In this document: piece after piece, positions 1-13,242 of the stretch
Layout: each line of letters begins with the position of its first letter
Position numbering within the stretch: the stretch's first letter is position 1
Assembly (NCBI GenBank): GCA_036924085.1
Contig: JAVGWX010000001.1
Coordinates: 8,422,681-8,486,680 of the forward strand
Length of the DNA stretch: 64,000 bases
Direction of reading: 5' to 3'
Source: Ariolimax columbianus
Lineage: Eukaryota > Mollusca > Gastropoda > Stylommatophora > Arionidae
The notes under the pieces: generated by a model
Seen by the model: the letters and a program-made list of their open reading frames with translations, nothing else
Databases searched by the model: none
Told to the model about the DNA's origin: nothing
Program-made: the position numbers and the translations under genes

Positions 1-414
1 CATTCTTATCAGAGGAATGATTTACACAATCAGATTAATGATCAGATGAATGATTTAAACGCTCAAATTGGTGATCAGACAAATAGGTTAAACATTTACA
101 ATTTGACGTTATGCATTTATTGTTTTTCGGAAGTTTTTCAAATACCGCCTCATTGAAAAGCATACCGTATATCCATATCCTAGAAAATAGATGTCAAGAA
201 ATACAATAAGGAAACATACAACATTGTTGCTACTATCTGTCACATCAAAGACATTATTTTCCTTTTCGTGAACCAACCCCACAGTGGAAATACAAAACAC
301 AACGCAATATATATATATAATAATGACCACTTGCTAAGAAGTAATAGAAACTTTGAGAACATGAATCTAACACACACCTTGACAGTCACTTGAACAATTT
401 GAGACCTCGAGTGG
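1..414. other. Unassigned AT-rich stretch
   Basis: No gene or recognisable mobile element seen. The first 95 bases contain imperfect repeats of a motif like gatcagatgaatgattta. Short open frames here have no coding character that I can identify. Confidence 0.5.
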
Positions 415-655
415 GACAGTCAGAGAACAGAGTGTGTGACCAAACAATACCGAGAGCAAATGTGTGAGAATATGTTTGACGTTCAGAGGACACAGTGTGT
501 GACAAAACAATGATGACAACAATGTGTGAGAATATGTTTGATGTTCAGAGGACAGAGTGTGTGACAGAACAATACCGAGAGCAATGTGTGGGAATATGTT
601 TGACATTCAGAGAAAAGAGTGTGTGACAAAACAATGACGACAACAATTTGTAAAA
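415..655. repeat. Minisatellite, ~62-bp unit, ~4 copies
   Basis: The motif gtgtgtgac recurs at about 431, 495, 557 and 619, each followed by a related aaacaat..gagaatatgtttgac..ttcagag segment. Units are imperfect. The open frames across it are a by-product of the repetition. Confidence 0.8.
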
Positions 656-1114
656 AAGCAAGAGCGAAAAGATAATTTAATGCGATTGTAATATAATTCA
701 CCTAATCGAACTGTAAAAAAATAGTCCATTTCGTCCGATATACTGCCATCTGCATTATGCACCATCTGTGTGCGGGACATGTGGGCAATACAGACATACT
801 GTCTAACAAAGTAGTGTAGAGATGACTTTATAGACATTCTGGAAACTTATGTGACGTCGCTGATTCTAAATTGTATCCTCTAATGCCGTTTTCTTAGGTT
901 AAGCAGCTTCACGAAGAGGGAATAGGGCCCCTCCTGCACGAGCAACAACCTGTTCTCCATAAAAAAATGCCCATGTCTGTGACCTGGAGAGATATTCTAA
1001 CTTCGCCATGTAGGGCCTGCACAACACTTGCAGCAGCATTTAAGCTTGGATGTTGAAATGCCAGTACCGCGCTGAATGAACTGCCCGCCGTGTAAAACAA
1101 CATTTACAGCTATG

Positions 1115-1520
1115 GTCATATCGAGCGCTGAGACTAATCCATCAACGGAACCTACTCATACCGAGCGCTGAGACTAATCCATCATCGGAACCTACTCATA
1201 CCGAGCGCTGAGACTAAATCATAAACCGATCCTACTCATACGGAGCGCTGAAACTAAACCATAAACCGATCCTACTTATATCGAGCGCTGAGACTAAACC
1301 ATCAACGGAACCTACTCATACCGAGCGCTGAGACTAAACCATAAACGGAACCTACTCATACCGAGCGCTAAGACTAAACCATCAATGGAACCTACTTATA
1401 TCGAACGCTGAGACTAAACCATCAACGGAACCTACTCATACCGAGCGCTAAGACTAAACCATCAACGAAACCTCATATCGAGGGCTAAGACTAAACCATA
1501 AACAGAACCTACTTAACGGT
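1115..1520. repeat. Minisatellite, 40-bp unit, ~10 copies
   Basis: Head-to-tail units of the form ccgagcgctgagactaa..ccatcaacggaacctactcata with a 40-bp period. Copies differ by a few substitutions; the last units are shortened. Confidence 0.9.
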
Positions 1521-2640
1521 CAATCCCCCAAGGACAATAAACAAAAAAAACGAATCATAGAGGAAGAGAAGTCTACATAAAACATGTCTATGAACACATC
1601 AATCAGCTATAAAATGTTCTTAGCTAATTAACACATCAGAACTCTCACATGTTATCTCCAACGTAGATACGTCAGAGGTATGATAACACTTTGCTGAAAC
1701 AAGCGAGCGGAAGTGACGCGGCCAGGAGTACGTAAGCAGGGAGAGAAGGTCGGATAAGCCAATGGCTATCAAACAGGGAATGACATAATAGTGATATGGT
1801 GCACGAAAAGTGCGAACCTAAAATAAGAGGAAGACAGGCAGATAGTGGCATGGAGGGAAGGTGAGAGGAGATAGAAACTACGTAACGGTACAGACGATGT
1901 TGATCCCATGCGGCTAAACGCAGCCCATCCGGGATGACCGGTTTTGATCAAGTACGAATCGATGACCATTGTCAGTGGAGCAAGAGACGCTGCCTGTAAC
2001 ACTTCCTGTGACACTTCCTGTGACACTGACATCAACCTTATCCAGTACCCAGAACCACTGAAGTTACTGGCGAAACCATTGTGGTTGTACAGTATGTGGT
2101 GTTGACGGAAAAGCGCACACAGTTCAAAGCCAGTCTCCCCTTGAATGTTACACTTGGTCGGATGGTTAGATGTTGCAAGGGGCAGGCCAAAACGAAGATC
2201 AAGGTCCCCACACTTTGCGTTGATGATACTGCATTTGTCCCCCACAGTTAGCAGGGGCGCCACAATATGATAGATCGCTTCTCCCACGCGTGGAAAGACT
2301 TTTGTCTCACAATACAAATGTGTTGGGACAAGCAGTATATGCCCCACCAACCCTTGACATACAACACAATTCCCATACCTGGAGGTCGGTCATCGACTAG
2401 CTCCCTCTAGACTCAGAAATAGACAGTCGCAGACAATACGGCTATGAATAAGCTGGACATGAGTCTAACGTCCTAGACAGATACAAGCGTAAACCGATTC
2501 AAGTGGAGATGTACCAAGAAGGGCCGCTTCGTAATATGTGAAAAGAAGCTCCTGCAAAAATGAGAAGCGGCAACGCCGCAAGGAAAAAGAATAATAAAAA
2601 AACTCACTAGAGAGTTACAACTCTAAGGTTGCACCATCAT
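1521..2640. other. Unassigned; one 193-codon open frame on minus
   Basis: The minus strand is open from 2350 to 1769 (193 codons). The predicted product is unusually free of low-complexity sequence and has several cysteines (for example the segment GDKCSIINAKCGDLDL), but I recognise no domain. No convincing splice sites, promoter or second supporting exon were seen. It could be a chance frame in slightly GC-richer DNA or an old repeat-encoded fragment. Confidence 0.25.
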
Positions 2641-2706
2641 TTAGTCAGTCATACCTGAAAGGGGTCAGTCCTACCTGAAAGGGGTCAGTCCTACCTGAAA
2701 GGGACT
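2641..2706. repeat. Short tandem repeat, 20-bp unit, 3 copies
   Basis: Three near-identical copies of gtcagtcctacctgaaaggg. Confidence 0.85.
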
Positions 2707-2850
2707 ATGTCTACTCGACTGAATATAAACAGGTTTACGAGACATGGTGCAAAATGATCGTTAACCAACTTTTATTGCTACTGAAGTTTAAAAAAAATCC
2801 GGGTTGTAAGAGATTGACGTAAACCACCTTAGGAATACTCTGTTTTGAAC

Positions 2851-2975
2851 CTTTGTGATAGAGCGTACGAAGAAGCACCTTTGTGATAGAGCGTACGAAG
2901 AAGCACCTTTGTGATAGAGCGTACAAAGAAGAACCTCTGTGATAGAGCGTACGAAAAAGAACCTTTGTGATATCC
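2851..2975. repeat. Minisatellite, 28-bp unit, ~4 copies
   Basis: Copies of cctttgtgatagagcgtacg plus aagaagca repeat head to tail; later copies carry substitutions. Confidence 0.85.
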
Positions 2976-5587
2976 TTTTAAAGCAGTTTTATTCAACATG
3001 TTCGCGGCCCAGAGCTAAACTGAAATATATCAACAGTGTAATTTCGCAGATGTACAAAATCACTGGTTGACCACAAAGTTAATGCAGACTCATGCAAGTC
3101 TCTGACATCTATTTTATTTTTTAGATATGTCTTTGGCATCACAGTACTGTTTTTTAAGTACATCTTGAAGAATGTTACTTACAAAAGTAGTCTTCTGCGA
3201 AGTTCTCCCTATGTGTGATGAATAGTAATTCTCTTTTCCAGCACACATTCGCCCGTTTGGGAATATTTCAATATGTATGGCTTCTTGTATTTTTTCTGTT
3301 GCAGCTTTTAATTGCACTTGTCGCCTCTTGGAATGTTGTCATTACCAAAAACACTCATGGACAGAAAAGTTTTACACTAGACTTCAAAATAATATAGATA
3401 AAAGGAGAAGACAGACATTCCAATTTTGAACGCAGACTTAATTGCTAAGGTTGCGTTTGATAATATCGGTTGTAAAGAAATCAAGCACATACATGCAATC
3501 GGGACTAACAATACAAAATGTAAGTTTAAAGTCACGATATCGATTAGTTACAACAAAAGAAGAGAACAGGCAACATAATTCTAAAAGTCTGTAATACCAT
3601 TTATGGAAAAGTTATGAAAAAAGAGAAGGACAAAACAATGCCGCGGGAGAACGGCAGAAACTACAGAAAAGAAAAAAGGGAAGAACAAAAAATAAAACAG
3701 ATTTCAACAGAAAAAAAACACACCAGAAATATTGACATCAAGGCTAAAGAAATACATACACAATCCAACCAGAAAGTAAGATAGCAACAGAGAAGATACG
3801 AAGATTTATATAGTGAGTTGGCAAGATACAATTATGAAGCTTAGCAAAGGAGATTAGGAAAACGTGTACAACAGAAAAGAAACACAGAAAATATAAGAAT
3901 TACTAAAGAGAATAGGCAGATTGGGCTCATTTGCCTTTGCTGGCTGAGAAGGTAAACTCTGACTAAACCCGGGTAGACAAAACTCGTTATGCTGTTTAGC
4001 AGTTTGCCTAGGAAAGTTGGAACTCTGATTTCGAACTTACAAGTGCAGAAAGTGCTGGCTGTTTCTAGGACGAAGAGCACAACCATCGGACACCTGAAGT
4101 AGCTAACAATCACGTCACCAGCCACGGGAAGCGACTCCACTGCCTTGTGGAAATCTCGGGAGAAGGTGCGACTATGGAGTAGACCCAAACAGAAAATGCA
4201 GAGTGGTAGTACCAAAGGCGGACTGTTTACAATTGCAAACGTATTCCGGCAGCGCTTGCAGCTGAGCTGGTGAAAAAGTGTTATTCTTTGCATTCCTTTG
4301 GATTACACCAATGCGGCCGAGAGGGGGAGCCGGTATTCTGAGCAGCCCAAGGTATACTTATTCAGCTCCAGACTTGCACCCTGGAAAGGTGCCTCTCAGG
4401 GTGCAACACGCATGGTCTACAGAGATTGAGACGTCCATACGTCAATGATGATGAGGACTAAAGAAAAGGAAGGACATTTGCTTAACAAAAAATAAGCAGA
4501 TGAAGATAGGTGCAGAACATTGCATTGTAATTTTACATAGACCCGCTCTACAAGGTTCTCTTCAATTAATTCCTCAGAAACCGAACTGCAAGCTAATTGC
4601 TATAAGCAAATAAAGTAGACATTAAGAAAGCCATAATGCTTTTGAGAAGTTGCACAGTCACTGGCGAAGATGGCATATTAGCATAAATATTAAAAGAAGA
4701 CATTGACATATATTGTGTACTTCTACTTGCCAAAATGTGAGGAGAAGAAATACCAGCAAACTGGAAGCAGTACTATGTAGTCACCGTATTAAAGTAGATA
4801 TATATATATATATATATATATAGCCGTCCCCACAATATAGAGACAATATATTATTATCAGTGTGGGGGAAAACATTGAGCAGTATCATACTAGATAGATT
4901 ATAAGAGGACACAGATACAGCGCTGAGAGAAGAACATGGAGGGTTTCAGCAAAATATGGTCTGCGAAGACTAGATAGCTGCACTGAAAATAACAGTTGAG
5001 AATGAAGTGTGGCATAGAACTTGTCACTTTATATCGATTTCGAGGAATATTTAAAAACACTATTTGACAACTTAGAGAATTGCACTTGAAGTTGGCCAGA
5101 CATTGTGAACTGCCACTGAAGTTCGCTAACATAATTCAGAAACGGGGTCTTATCGTCATTTCTTTTTTCTGCTGGCTATAGCTATAGACCGGTTTAAGAA
5201 AACAACTCCATAAGCCAATGAAAAAAAAAAAGAGAATTTAAATTGATTATGCAAAACAACTTGATGATCTGGACTGTGCTAATCACTTAAGTCTGCTGTC
5301 AGACAATCGTAACTAGATGCAAAATAAAACAACGAATGAGACACACACGAAAACATGGACTGTTTCCCAAATCTCCAGGAAAAGATTCGGGGGAGGAGTG
5401 TTGGATACATTAAGGACGCCAAATTATGGAATTGTGTCTCCCTTCTGGAATCCATAAAACTGGAGACGTTGAGGTGGATCAAAATACACAGGGTGTGACA
5501 GGGCGCCTCAGCATACTGGTCATAGGCATCAATTAACACTATCATGTGACGGCCTTATCAATCATTCTCTCTCCTACTATTTGTCTT
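2976..5587. other. Unassigned stretch with one (TA)n tract
   Basis: AT-rich apart from a GC-richer island at about 3930-4450, which ends in a LINE-tail-like aatgatgatgag. A 150-codon minus frame (4293-3841) runs across the island but matches nothing I recognise. A (TA)n tract lies at 4798-4822. Confidence 0.3.
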
Positions 5588-5746
5588 ACACTCACATTGT
5601 CCAGGTACCTTACAGTGGCTTATCTCACAACATCAACATAGACTCACATTGTCCAGGTAACTTACAGTGGCTTATCTCAAAACATCAACATAGACTCACA
5701 TTGTCCAGGTAACTTACAGTGGCTTATCTCACAACATCAACATAGA
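5588..5746. repeat. Tandem repeat, 52-bp unit, 3 copies
   Basis: The unit beginning actcacattgtccaggta and ending catcaacatag is repeated three times with very few differences. Confidence 0.9.
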
Positions 5747-7791
5747 CAATACTCAAGCTTATGTGAAAACTAAAACACAAAATAATTAATTTATTACAAA
5801 CCTAGTTATTTACTACTTTATCAAAAACCAAATTAATTATGACAGACCTTTCTAACTCAGGGGGTGTCAGCATAAGCTGGTTAGAACCCCTGGATCCATA
5901 ACCCTTTTATGTTGTCTATCTTATAGTATCTACACATTTCACTTAGAGTTAATCTATACAAATCTTGTTCTACAAAACATTAGTTGTATACATTCGTTGT
6001 CTCGTGGTGCACTTCTGCAGTTGGCGGTGAATTTTATCTGTGGCGGTCTACTAACTTTGGCCGTGGGCCCTGCGCTGTGAGCAAAAGCTTCTTACCGAGT
6101 CTGTGGGCATGCTTCCTGATGAGTCTTATGGTGATATCCTTTTGACCGGGAGTGCATCCTAAGTGTTTGCAACACCCTTTCGACAGAGACTTCGGTATTG
6201 TATTCCAGGGTTTGTCACACCCATTTGACACGAACATCGGGATTGTATCCCAGGTACTTGAAGTACCCTTTCGACAGAGACTTCGTTCACACTCTGTCAG
6301 CAAAGTGATTTGATTTCTCGTTCGTGTCTTTGGGGAAGTCTCACTATTCATTCCATTAGGCAAGAGTGCAATACCTTTAGGAACATAGGGGATAAGCCTC
6401 ACAGTCAGCATTGCTTGAACTCTCTCTTGTTCCTGGTTTTAATCGCTCCTTTGACGCTTCCCTTGACAATATGGCCGCTGATCACGAGATATTTCTGTCC
6501 CTACCTCGCTGCGCAGTTAACCACTTGAATCACTAGTGTGCCTATAACACTTGTCAATCAACGACAAGTTCCTCCCACTGAAACCTATTCACTTAGCTGT
6601 CTTTCTTGTCAGCCCTGTAAATCGGACAGTGACAGCTTTTCTTCAAATTACGTCGCTCAATACCTCTAACCCCTTTTCTTTGACTCTAGTTAATATAGCA
6701 GAAAGGTTGTTCTAGTATCTCCTCCATTCTTGACAACAGTCTACACCTTACTACAGTAAACATTTCCCCACCGCTGTTTGTGCTACTAATCAAAACCCGG
6801 ACTTGTCAATGAAGGCACGGCGATTTTGACCTTTATTTGAACTGCTCTCACCTAAGTTGAAATATCCTGTTATTGTCCCCGATAAGTTCGGCTATCCGAG
6901 AATAGGTTACTAGCCACAACTCCTATACTATCATGCTACTTCATAGACAGCGTTACTGACACCCGAAAAAGAAAATACAAGGCAGAGCTGGAACACATGA
7001 CCAGGACAGGAGCCCTCCTGTCTCTGTGTCTCTGCCCTCCTTGGCATGTATTTATTGAAGACCTACATCCCACAGGGATCTCAAAGGTTTTAATTGATTG
7101 ACTGTGTTTATCTACAATTGAATGCATACTTCACACAAATCATCCAAACGATTGTCTGAAGACTATTGATTTACTGAAATGACCAAGAAAAATAGGAAAA
7201 TAAAGTGAAATTGATACTCCCTCAAGTTCTATCTTTCTATAAAGAAAGCTTTCTTGGCAAATATTGAAGTGTTCTGACATTTTAAAATTTGTACATGAGT
7301 CATAACATTGCGAAAGATGCCGACGAAGCAAGAGAGAGTCGCCACTGTGCAGGTGTTGCCAGAAAATTGGACTTAGCACCATTCTATTAAGAAGCAAATT
7401 GACCTCCATTTAGACATTTTACAGTGCCTAATTACAGTGTTGAAATGACATATCATTACGTGCTTGTAAACCGATAAATCGATAATTCAGATAATTTTTA
7501 AGACAATGTGTAAAACAATGTGTCAGTCATTTTTTTAAAAAGAAAAACGTGGACACCGTTTGTGATGACGTAGATATCCATTTTCTGAAAACATCTGTCT
7601 CGAGAAGATTAGTTGGACCGGAGATGTGAACATCAGCCAAGTCGAAGAGGATATTCTAGAACTTGAAATAAAGAATATATACAACTCAATTGCAATCAAA
7701 TGTAGATTATATACAACACAAGTACTGTTAACTGAAGCACACATTCAACAAAACAACCATTATCTGAAGCATATATACAACATAACTAGCT
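5747..7791. other. Unassigned stretch
   Basis: Contains a 125-codon minus frame (6411-6034) with an internal imperfect duplication (ctttcgacagagacttcg occurs twice, at about 6176 and 6268). I could not assign it. The rest is AT-rich with no recognisable features. Confidence 0.3.
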
Positions 7792-8990
7792 AAGGACTAT
7801 GCAGGATGCCTGGCTCAACAGCAAAACAGATGTGGTCCAGGGGAATGCAGTATACAGATACAATTGACTCAAAGCAGTTTTACGATGCCCAAAAGACGAT
7901 CTATGGTCCCAAGTCCTATCATTTATCTCCTGTCCTCATAGCTGATGGCACGGCACTGATGATCAACAAAGTCAACATTCTTAGGAAATAGTGAGAGTAC
8001 TTCAGTGATATCCTAAACTGTCCATCCACTATCAGTGAATTAGCCATAACACATATGTCTCAAGTTGAAGTTAATGACCGGCGGGGTATACCGCACATTA
8101 CAGCGGCAAAGCCCCCGGGTCAGATAATATTTCTGCTGAGCTCTACAAGACAGGAGGCTCTGTGCTGGAGGAGGCAGTCATATGCCGCAGCAACTGAAAG
8201 ATACCACCACTTTCCACATGTACAAGCACAAGGGCAATAGTCAATCTTGTGATAACCACAGAGAGATCTCCCTCCTGTCTATCGATGGAAAATGTTTAGC
8301 TTGCGTCATGCTCAACCGCTTAACAACCGATCTCAAGCAGAAGCTTCTCTCAGAGAGTGGTTACTAAGCTGGTCGTAGGACGGTTGACATGATTTTTGCA
8401 GCCTGTCAAATTAAAGAGAAATATCATGAACATCATCGTGATCTGTACACGACTTTTGTAGACCCGACAAAGGCCTTTGACATAGTCTATAGGCCGTGAA
8501 TGAGTTCTCAACTGCGTGCATTAATTTTTTGTATTACTGTAAACACCAAGAAAACGGAAGTAATGTTTCTACCTGCACCCGGGAAGCCCTACAGTGAACC
8601 AACATCAACGTACAGAGACATCGCCAGTTGATAGATTTACACACCTTGGTAGTACCCACACCAGAGAAGGAAATATTGACTCTGAGGTCCACAACAGGAT
8701 TTCTAAGGCGAGTGCTGATTTTGGAAGACTACAATAAAACGTTTGAGACCGACAGGGATTCAGTGTTGCCATCAAGATTCGTGTGTATCGTGCTGTTGTG
8801 CTAATCACGCTTCTGTACGCATGCGAAACATGAACAGTCTATAGCAGGCATGTCAAGGAACTTAATCATTTCCATGCAAAACTGTCTCCGAAGACTGCTC
8901 AGGATCGGGTAGCAGGACAGAGTGCCTAACTCTGTAGTCTTCAACTGGGTGAGACTCTCTGGCATCTGCTGCAAAAAGCAAATATTTATA
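7792..8990 (+). pseudogene. LINE pseudogene (C2H2-tailed family), internally deleted
   Basis: Conceptual translation across several frames gives a non-LTR retrotransposon polyprotein. First comes the endonuclease-RT linker (QFYDAQKTIYGPKSY), then the start of RT (KAPGSDNISAELYK, then NHREISLLSIDGKCLA), the first palm motif (FVDPTKAFD at about 8456), and the C-terminal part (TKKTEVMFLPAPG at about 8545, FTHLGSTHTREGNIDSEV, LLYACET). The protein jumps from the first palm motif straight to the C-terminal part within about 60 bp, so most of the palm, including the catalytic Y/F-A-D-D box, has been deleted. There are many stops and frameshifts. It belongs to the same family as the copies at 13930-14600, 16055-16925 and 19045-19775. 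Confidence 0.85.
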
Positions 8991-10639
8991 TTTTATAAAC
9001 GTATTACAGTTGTTCTTAAACATTAATTATTATATGGAAAGCTTTGTATGGTTACGGTCGTATGTTCAAAAGTAAATGGCAGAATAATCATGCTTGGATT
9101 CAAAAGAATACGATCCACAGAGAGCGGTTATTGCAAACTTTGTCACTGCAACATTGTACGTACCTTTTACAGTCTCCTAACACTTGAACATTCAGGGAAA
9201 CATTAACTAAACACTCCATCATCAGATCAGGCGTAAATTAAAGTAATAAAGAGTATTAGACGTATCGATGATACATTATACTGCCATCGTGCAGTACGTG
9301 AGGTTGACCACACATGTGACGTGACTGGAGTCCAAAAACGTACAGGTCTACAAGCTCTACTGAACTGAGAAAGGAGTACACAATACTTCAGTCAAAGTCT
9401 TATTAATGTTTTATACAGTTTGACTATCCCTTCCAATACACTTTGAGCGATCCATGAAAACCCAAATTTGTAAATTGGTGAAGTATAGTAGTCGATAAAC
9501 GAGTAGAGCGCTTCACAGTTGACAGTTCGAGGCATGGGTCGGGAAAGAAATACCAGAAATTGTGATAAGACAGGTCAGAAGCAGGATAGAACCACAATCT
9601 GGTAATGAAGTGTTCGGTTTATAAACGGCAACATTTCAAACACAATCCTATATTTTAGGGGTACATTCAATCAGATAACAGTAGGAATCGAAACACATCT
9701 ATACTTATGCACTATAGTTATTATAATGTGTTCGATAACAAGGCCCGTTAGTTAAATGCGAACAGATCACGAAGGTTGACAATTGAGAGAGAAGGCACAC
9801 ACACACACACACACACGCCCACACAGACACACACGCAGGTGTTACAAATACAAGACGAACCTTCCCATTAATGTGAGATGAACAAAAAAAAACTCTCATA
9901 TAAAAACTAGCAACAAACACAACTATACCCAGAGTGAAGGAATACATTTTAGAACTCCTACATACATTAATCGACACCAAATTTTAAAAATGGCAGTTAC
10001 CACCAACGATCAAACCTCCGGCTTATTATTGTCTGCCGCTCTGTGTTTGATTGCCCTTCTCTTACAGACGGCTCTCATCAGGGAATCTATAGGCGATGCT
10101 AAAAATGCTTTTAAAGCACACACATATTCTCAATGTCAGCAACCAATTAAGCTAGGAGATAAATACATGTTTTTAAATGCACATATCTTCTCCAGGTCAG
10201 TGCAAAGTTGCCATATGAACAATATAGTTGCTAAAATCCGCAACTGGATGTTTATTTGGCAATTTTTAAATACAGCCAGCATAATTTTTTAGTAAATTTT
10301 ATAAAGTCAACATTTTCCTGGTTAAAAGCCTTTCACTTGTGTTGTTTTCAATCAAAATATCAAACAATATCATATATTCATTATTTCCTTCTGCAAAGTT
10401 GTATTCGAACCGGCAATAATCGTATTCGAGATCTACCGATAATCCAGAAGTTTTACTGTTTTCTTAGAACTGAATTTTCAATTTCTGATTCGAAATGTTA
10501 GGGTGGGGATATACAGTAACACATTTATTGAAATTTATTTAAAAAGTCGTGAAACTATAGGATCTTTTATCAATTTGATATGTGTGATATTATTAGATGT
10601 TCTCTAAAAAGAACTAACGTCCAGTCACAGCCATCTACA
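8991..10639. other. Unassigned AT-rich stretch
   Basis: No recognisable gene or repeat family. It contains a (CA)n tract around 9797-9835. Short frames at 9990-10501 lack any identifiable domain. Confidence 0.4.
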
Positions 10640-10950
10640 TATTTAGCTTAGGAGGCCTACGGACTCATTGTGAAAATACCCATGAAACGTCACATGATGA
10701 GGCCAACTAAATTACAAAACTCAGCACTTATATTGTGCAAAGGTTTATAATTCAATCCATACATCTGTTCAGTTTCAACGTGAAGCGCACGGGTTTTGAA
10801 CAGTTACGTCAGCCTTCGGTGCGTTCCATATGAAGTTACAAATCATGTGAGCAAGTACATAGGTGTAACAGGTCAAACAAAAGTGATTGAGGCCGAGGAC
10901 CTATTCGAGGGTGGATAAACCAAGGATCAACACAATGACATCGTCAGATG

Positions 10951-10952
<2 letters not shown>

Positions 10953-10992
<40 letters not shown>
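10953..10992. repeat. (TA)n microsatellite
   Basis: Uninterrupted TA dinucleotides ending exactly where the LINE tail begins. Copy B has a shorter (TA)n tract at the equivalent place (51868-51882). Confidence 0.95.
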
Positions 10993-10993
<1 letters not shown>

Positions 10994-10995
<2 letters not shown>

Positions 10996-11700
10996 TCATC
11001 GTCATCATCATCATCATTAGTCCAGTAGCCTAGAAGATAATTTAGGAACCATTATTGCAGTTTGTCGAACCAGTTCTCGCCATACATCTCGGTATTAGTT
11101 TCAGATAGAGATCTTCATGTCCACTCTTTTATATTGTCCTCCCATCTCTATTCTTGGTCACCCTCTCCAACGCTTCCCATGCACAGCGCCTTGCAGGATG
11201 GTCTTGATCACCCCCACCGATGGTGACATATGTCCATACTATGTCAATTATCGTATTATTACTATAGTCAATAGGTTTTTATATTGACCTAATTCCTTCC
11301 TAACAATTTCAAAAACCCTCGCTTGTAACGTGATCCAAATATGAAATGCTAAGAATTCTTTGCAATCCTCCCATTTCTATTGCGCACACTTTACGTTTTA
11401 GGTCAGCGGCCAGAGTCCAAGTCTCACATCAGCAGAGGTAGACCGAGTTGAATATTGTATACATTAACGTCAGGTTCGGTTTAAGGCTAATGTTATTGTC
11501 TTTCCAGATTATTGTCAGGGCGACCATGGTATCGCTGTTCGTGACTGAATCTCCGCTCTAGAACCCCCCCCCCCCCCCCCTTACCCGGCATTCATGCCTG
11601 CTCCAAGATATTTGAACCGAGCAAAACTTTTCAGAGGTTCACCTTTGACCATAATTTGGTTTAAATATCTTCTGGATCGCTGACCATAATCTTACTAATT
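10994..11700 (-). pseudogene. LINE 3'-end fragment with (ATG)n tail
   Basis: Read on the minus strand from 11700, the translation shows the post-RT region of a non-LTR retrotransposon: GEPLKSFARFKYLGAGM, then CETWTLAADLKRKVCAIEM and RILSISYLDHVT, with frameshifts and stops. On the minus strand it ends in a (ATG)n-like tail (about 11017-10994). It is 5'-truncated and lacks RT catalytic motifs. It lies between two (TA)n tracts inside the older repeat. A 17-C homopolymer (11564-11580) lies within the fragment. Confidence 0.8.
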
Positions 11701-11703
11701 TAA

Positions 11704-11704
<1 letters not shown>

Positions 11705-11780
<76 letters not shown>
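11705..11780. repeat. (TA)n microsatellite
   Basis: About 75 bp of almost pure TA on the other side of the LINE insertion. Confidence 0.95.
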
Positions 11781-11783
<3 letters not shown>

Positions 11784-12889
11784 ATGAAAGGAAAATATAT
11801 TTCAAATAGACAAGTTGATTCAAGAGCACCAAGAGCATGGTCATATGTGTTTGAGACTGCCACCTTACTATTCACACTTAAACCCAATTCGGTCAGGTGG
11901 AATTTAAGGTGGAAGTGCCACCGAAAACTTTGTCAAAATGCGTTTTTTCGGTAAATTGAATTTTGTTGGACTGTTGGGAAAGTATAATCAATCTTTTTTC
12001 AAGCACAACATGAATTTAATGTCTAGCTGCAGTAATTTTTAAGATATAGACTGTCAAACAGGCCTGGGGTCAGTCCCAAAAAATTAAAATAAAAAATAAA
12101 AAATGGCTTCCAATTACTACTTTCAAATTATTACTCTCCTAGAATTTTAGCTCACACACATTGTAATTTTCAAAGAAGAACAGTTTTGTTAGAATTTTGA
12201 GAAATAAAATCACGTGACGCTAAGATAAGAAAGAAAGTTAATAGGAAACGTAAGTTCTATGGAGATTGGTCTGCCAAAGGAGCAGATGGCGAAATGTGAC
12301 AATTTAATTAGTGGACCGTAGGATAGGTCTGTTTTTTCTTTTTCTTCTTCTTTGTTTGTTCTCTATCTCCAGCTACCAAGCTCTAAACAGGGCTTTGCAA
12401 GTAGCAGGATGTAGTCAGGAGAACGGCAATGCGTTGTGTCACGTGATTACGTTCTGGTAAACTTAACAACATCAACATTGAATCTGTTAAAAGTTCAGTG
12501 ACCACTGATGGTTACAGTACCTGTTTTGTCCCTTTTGTTATTCCAATGCACAACTGCTAGAAACAAAGAAGAAGGGTCTAGGCAGTGAGTTTGAGTTTCA
12601 TTGTACCAGAAACAATTATAATGTACATAATTTTCATGTAATCAAATATATATGGGTAATTTGTGTGTGAATTCAATAAACAGATGGGCTGTGTTAGCAT
12701 TGAGATGTGTTGGAAAATGGCTTGCAAACCTGCAGTTCTGTGGTGTTATGAATTTGTCACTACCAAATTAGAAAAAACAGCCACAACAAATGATATCCAT
12801 ATAAAATAGATGTAGCAGATAAAGCAGTGCATACAAACACACCAGTAACCTACCCGCTATTGTTATGGCTAATATAAAACCTGTATTTT

Positions 12890-13242
12890 AGGTCCGTAAC
12901 AGGAATGAACTACTTAAAAAGTGTTTTGAAGGAAATACACAAAATGTCAATAATTGACTGAACAGTGCTAAACTGAAATGATGTCCCAAGAACAAGAATC
13001 CTGGTTTAACTTTTGTGAAAGCTGTTGTTGCTATTGCTGTTTCTGTTTATAATGATGGGAGACAATCTCTGTTGGTAATGGAGGAAATGGAATCACATAC
13101 TTGCAGGTGTGAGAGTCCTGTAAACACAAGTACATTTTGTCGAAAAAAAGGAAGTCAGAGAAAAGATATTAAGGCATCCTATGATGCCAGGAGGCCAAAA
13201 AAGAGGAGGAGATTTGTACTGGATGATTGGCAGACAGTTTAG
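12890..13242 (+). pseudogene. Transposase-like C-terminal remnant, copy A
   Basis: Conceptual translation gives RNELLKKCFEGNTQNVN, then about 20 degraded residues, then FVKAVVAIAVSVYNDG and a basic end (KASYDARRPKKRRR, DDWQTV). The order T-Q-N-x-N, a hydrophobic A-V-S-x-Y/F-N-D-G block and a basic tail is what I remember from the C-terminus of invertebrate proteins annotated as Mutator-like transposase domain proteins; that assignment is from memory. Stops follow the TQN motif, so it is not functional. The frame 13015-13242 is only its 3' part. The second copy at 52775-53150 confirms the same reading. Confidence 0.5.

Noticed and set aside
1769..2350. 193-codon minus frame as a host gene
   Set aside because: No recognised domain and no splice or promoter support; left as unassigned.
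3841..4293. 150-codon minus frame as a gene
   Set aside because: Hydrophobic, low-support translation in a GC-richer island that may be an old repeat; no domain recognised.
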